Source of the DNA: Lentibacillus cibarius
Lineage (GTDB): Bacteria; Bacillota; Bacilli; Bacillales; Amphibacillaceae
Assembly (NCBI RefSeq): GCF_005887555.1
Contig: NZ_VCIA01000001.1
Location: forward strand, 992,001-1,056,000
Length of the DNA stretch: 64,000 nucleotides
Direction: 5' to 3'
Shown here: in pieces, positions 63,647 to 64,000 of the stretch
Layout of the letters: each line of letters starts with the position of its first letter
Numbering within the stretch: the first letter of the stretch is position 1
The notes under the pieces: model-generated
Databases searched by the model: none
Told to the model about the DNA's origin: nothing
What the model saw: only the letters and a program-made list of their open reading frames with translations
Made by a program: the position numbers and the translations under genes

Positions 63647-64000
63647 TTAAGAAGTCATGACTTTACATATATCATTGGTAAAGGTGACCGGATCATTGAC
63701 TGGTAATCCCTCAATCAAGAGTGCCTGGTTGTACAATAGATTTGTATACAACTTGAATTGTTCCTCATTCTGATCATACACCTGCTTTAAGGCGTCAAAT
63801 ACTTCGTGGTTGACGTTAATCTCCAGGACTTTTTCTGCGTTTATTTGCTGATTGTTTGGCATCATATTTAGTGTCTTTTCCATTTCTAATGAGATATCGC
63901 CATCGGTTGTCAGGCAGACTGGATGGGATTTCAATCGCTTGGAAACACGTACCTCTTTTACCTTATCGGACAAAATGGATTTCATTTCGTCGAACAAAGC
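63647..64000 (-). CDS. htpG: Chaperone HtpG (Hsp90), C-terminal part
   Basis: Only the last 118 or so residues are in the window; the gene continues past the right edge. The segment contains the end of the middle domain ([35 protein letters not shown]) and the C-terminal dimer domain ([17 protein letters not shown]...[27 protein letters not shown]), which match Hsp90 family proteins well. The ATPase domain lies outside the window. Confidence 0.93.
   Translation of the reverse strand, partial: ALFDEMKSILSDKVKEVRVSKRLKSHPVCLTTDGDISLEMEKTLNMMPNNQQINAEKVLEINVNHEVFDALKQVYDQNEEQFKLYTNLLYNQALLIEGLPVNDPVTFTNDICKVMTS

Overview
The window looks like the chromosome of a low-GC, Gram-positive, endospore-forming member of the Bacillaceae. 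I infer a salt-tolerant relative of Virgibacillus, Lentibacillus or Oceanobacillus. The reasons are AGGAGG ribosome sites before nearly every gene, sigma-A type promoters with 17-base spacers, a T-box controlled ilv-leu operon, Bacillus-type gene pairs (yojN/yojO, YitT family), a glycine-betaine binding lipoprotein and an NhaC antiporter. The genus is a guess. The window opens inside a nos gene and closes inside htpG, so both ends are partial.

Layout. 1-3700: a nitrous oxide reductase cluster on the minus strand (nosC, nosZ and a partial membrane protein) behind a Crp/Fnr-type regulator. 3900-9260: tRNA-Ala, a nitroreductase, a small bis-histidine membrane protein, panD, a leucyl aminopeptidase and an aldehyde dehydrogenase. 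The dehydrogenase is divergent from a thiamine-diphosphate (ThDP) enzyme at 9562-11262. 11801-21340: the ilvB-ilvH-ilvC-leuA-leuB-leuC-leuD-ilvA operon with its T-box leader and a CcpA-like site. It is followed by ilvD, a BASS-family transporter and ilvE, so nearly the whole branched-chain amino acid pathway is here. 25861-28530: proline dehydrogenase with an unusual membrane tail, a coiled-coil protein, a SpeG-like acetyltransferase and a tiny hydrophilic protein. 28683-33985: a sucrose system (fructokinase, LacI repressor, PTS EIIBC, sucrose-6-phosphate hydrolase) with three TGGAATCGATTCCA-type operators. 34463-37268: a MoxR/VWA pair. 37417-46561: a taurine dissimilation cluster (Ald, Tpa, Xsc) with LysR and GntR regulators and flanking transporters. 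46900-56750: housekeeping and stress genes, including an orphan glycine-betaine binding protein with an apparent AUU start and a frameshifted cytosine deaminase gene. 57091-61405: a manganese ABC transporter (mntB, mntC, mntA) interrupted by an IS110-family element that carries a bridge-RNA-like leader. 61564-64000: two oxidoreductases and the C-terminus of HtpG.

How the parts fit. IlvBHCDE, LeuABCD and the short IlvA make valine, leucine and isoleucine from pyruvate and threonine. The operon carries signals for uncharged tRNA (T-box), carbon status (cre-like site) and possibly GTP/branched-chain amino acids (CodY-like boxes near ilvD and ilvE). Tpa moves the taurine amino group to pyruvate, Ald recycles the alanine, and Xsc releases sulfite and acetyl phosphate. 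Three paralogous ThDP enzymes of the acetolactate synthase superfamily (IlvB, Xsc and the 9562 gene) lie within 32 kb.

The most unusual items are the candidate bridge RNA of the IS110 element, the AUU-initiated opuAC, the isoleucine-type specifier proposed for the ilv-leu T-box, the tail-anchored proline dehydrogenase, and a scattered family of GGGACA...TGTCCC hairpins between genes. All calls were made by eye; no database or folding program was run.
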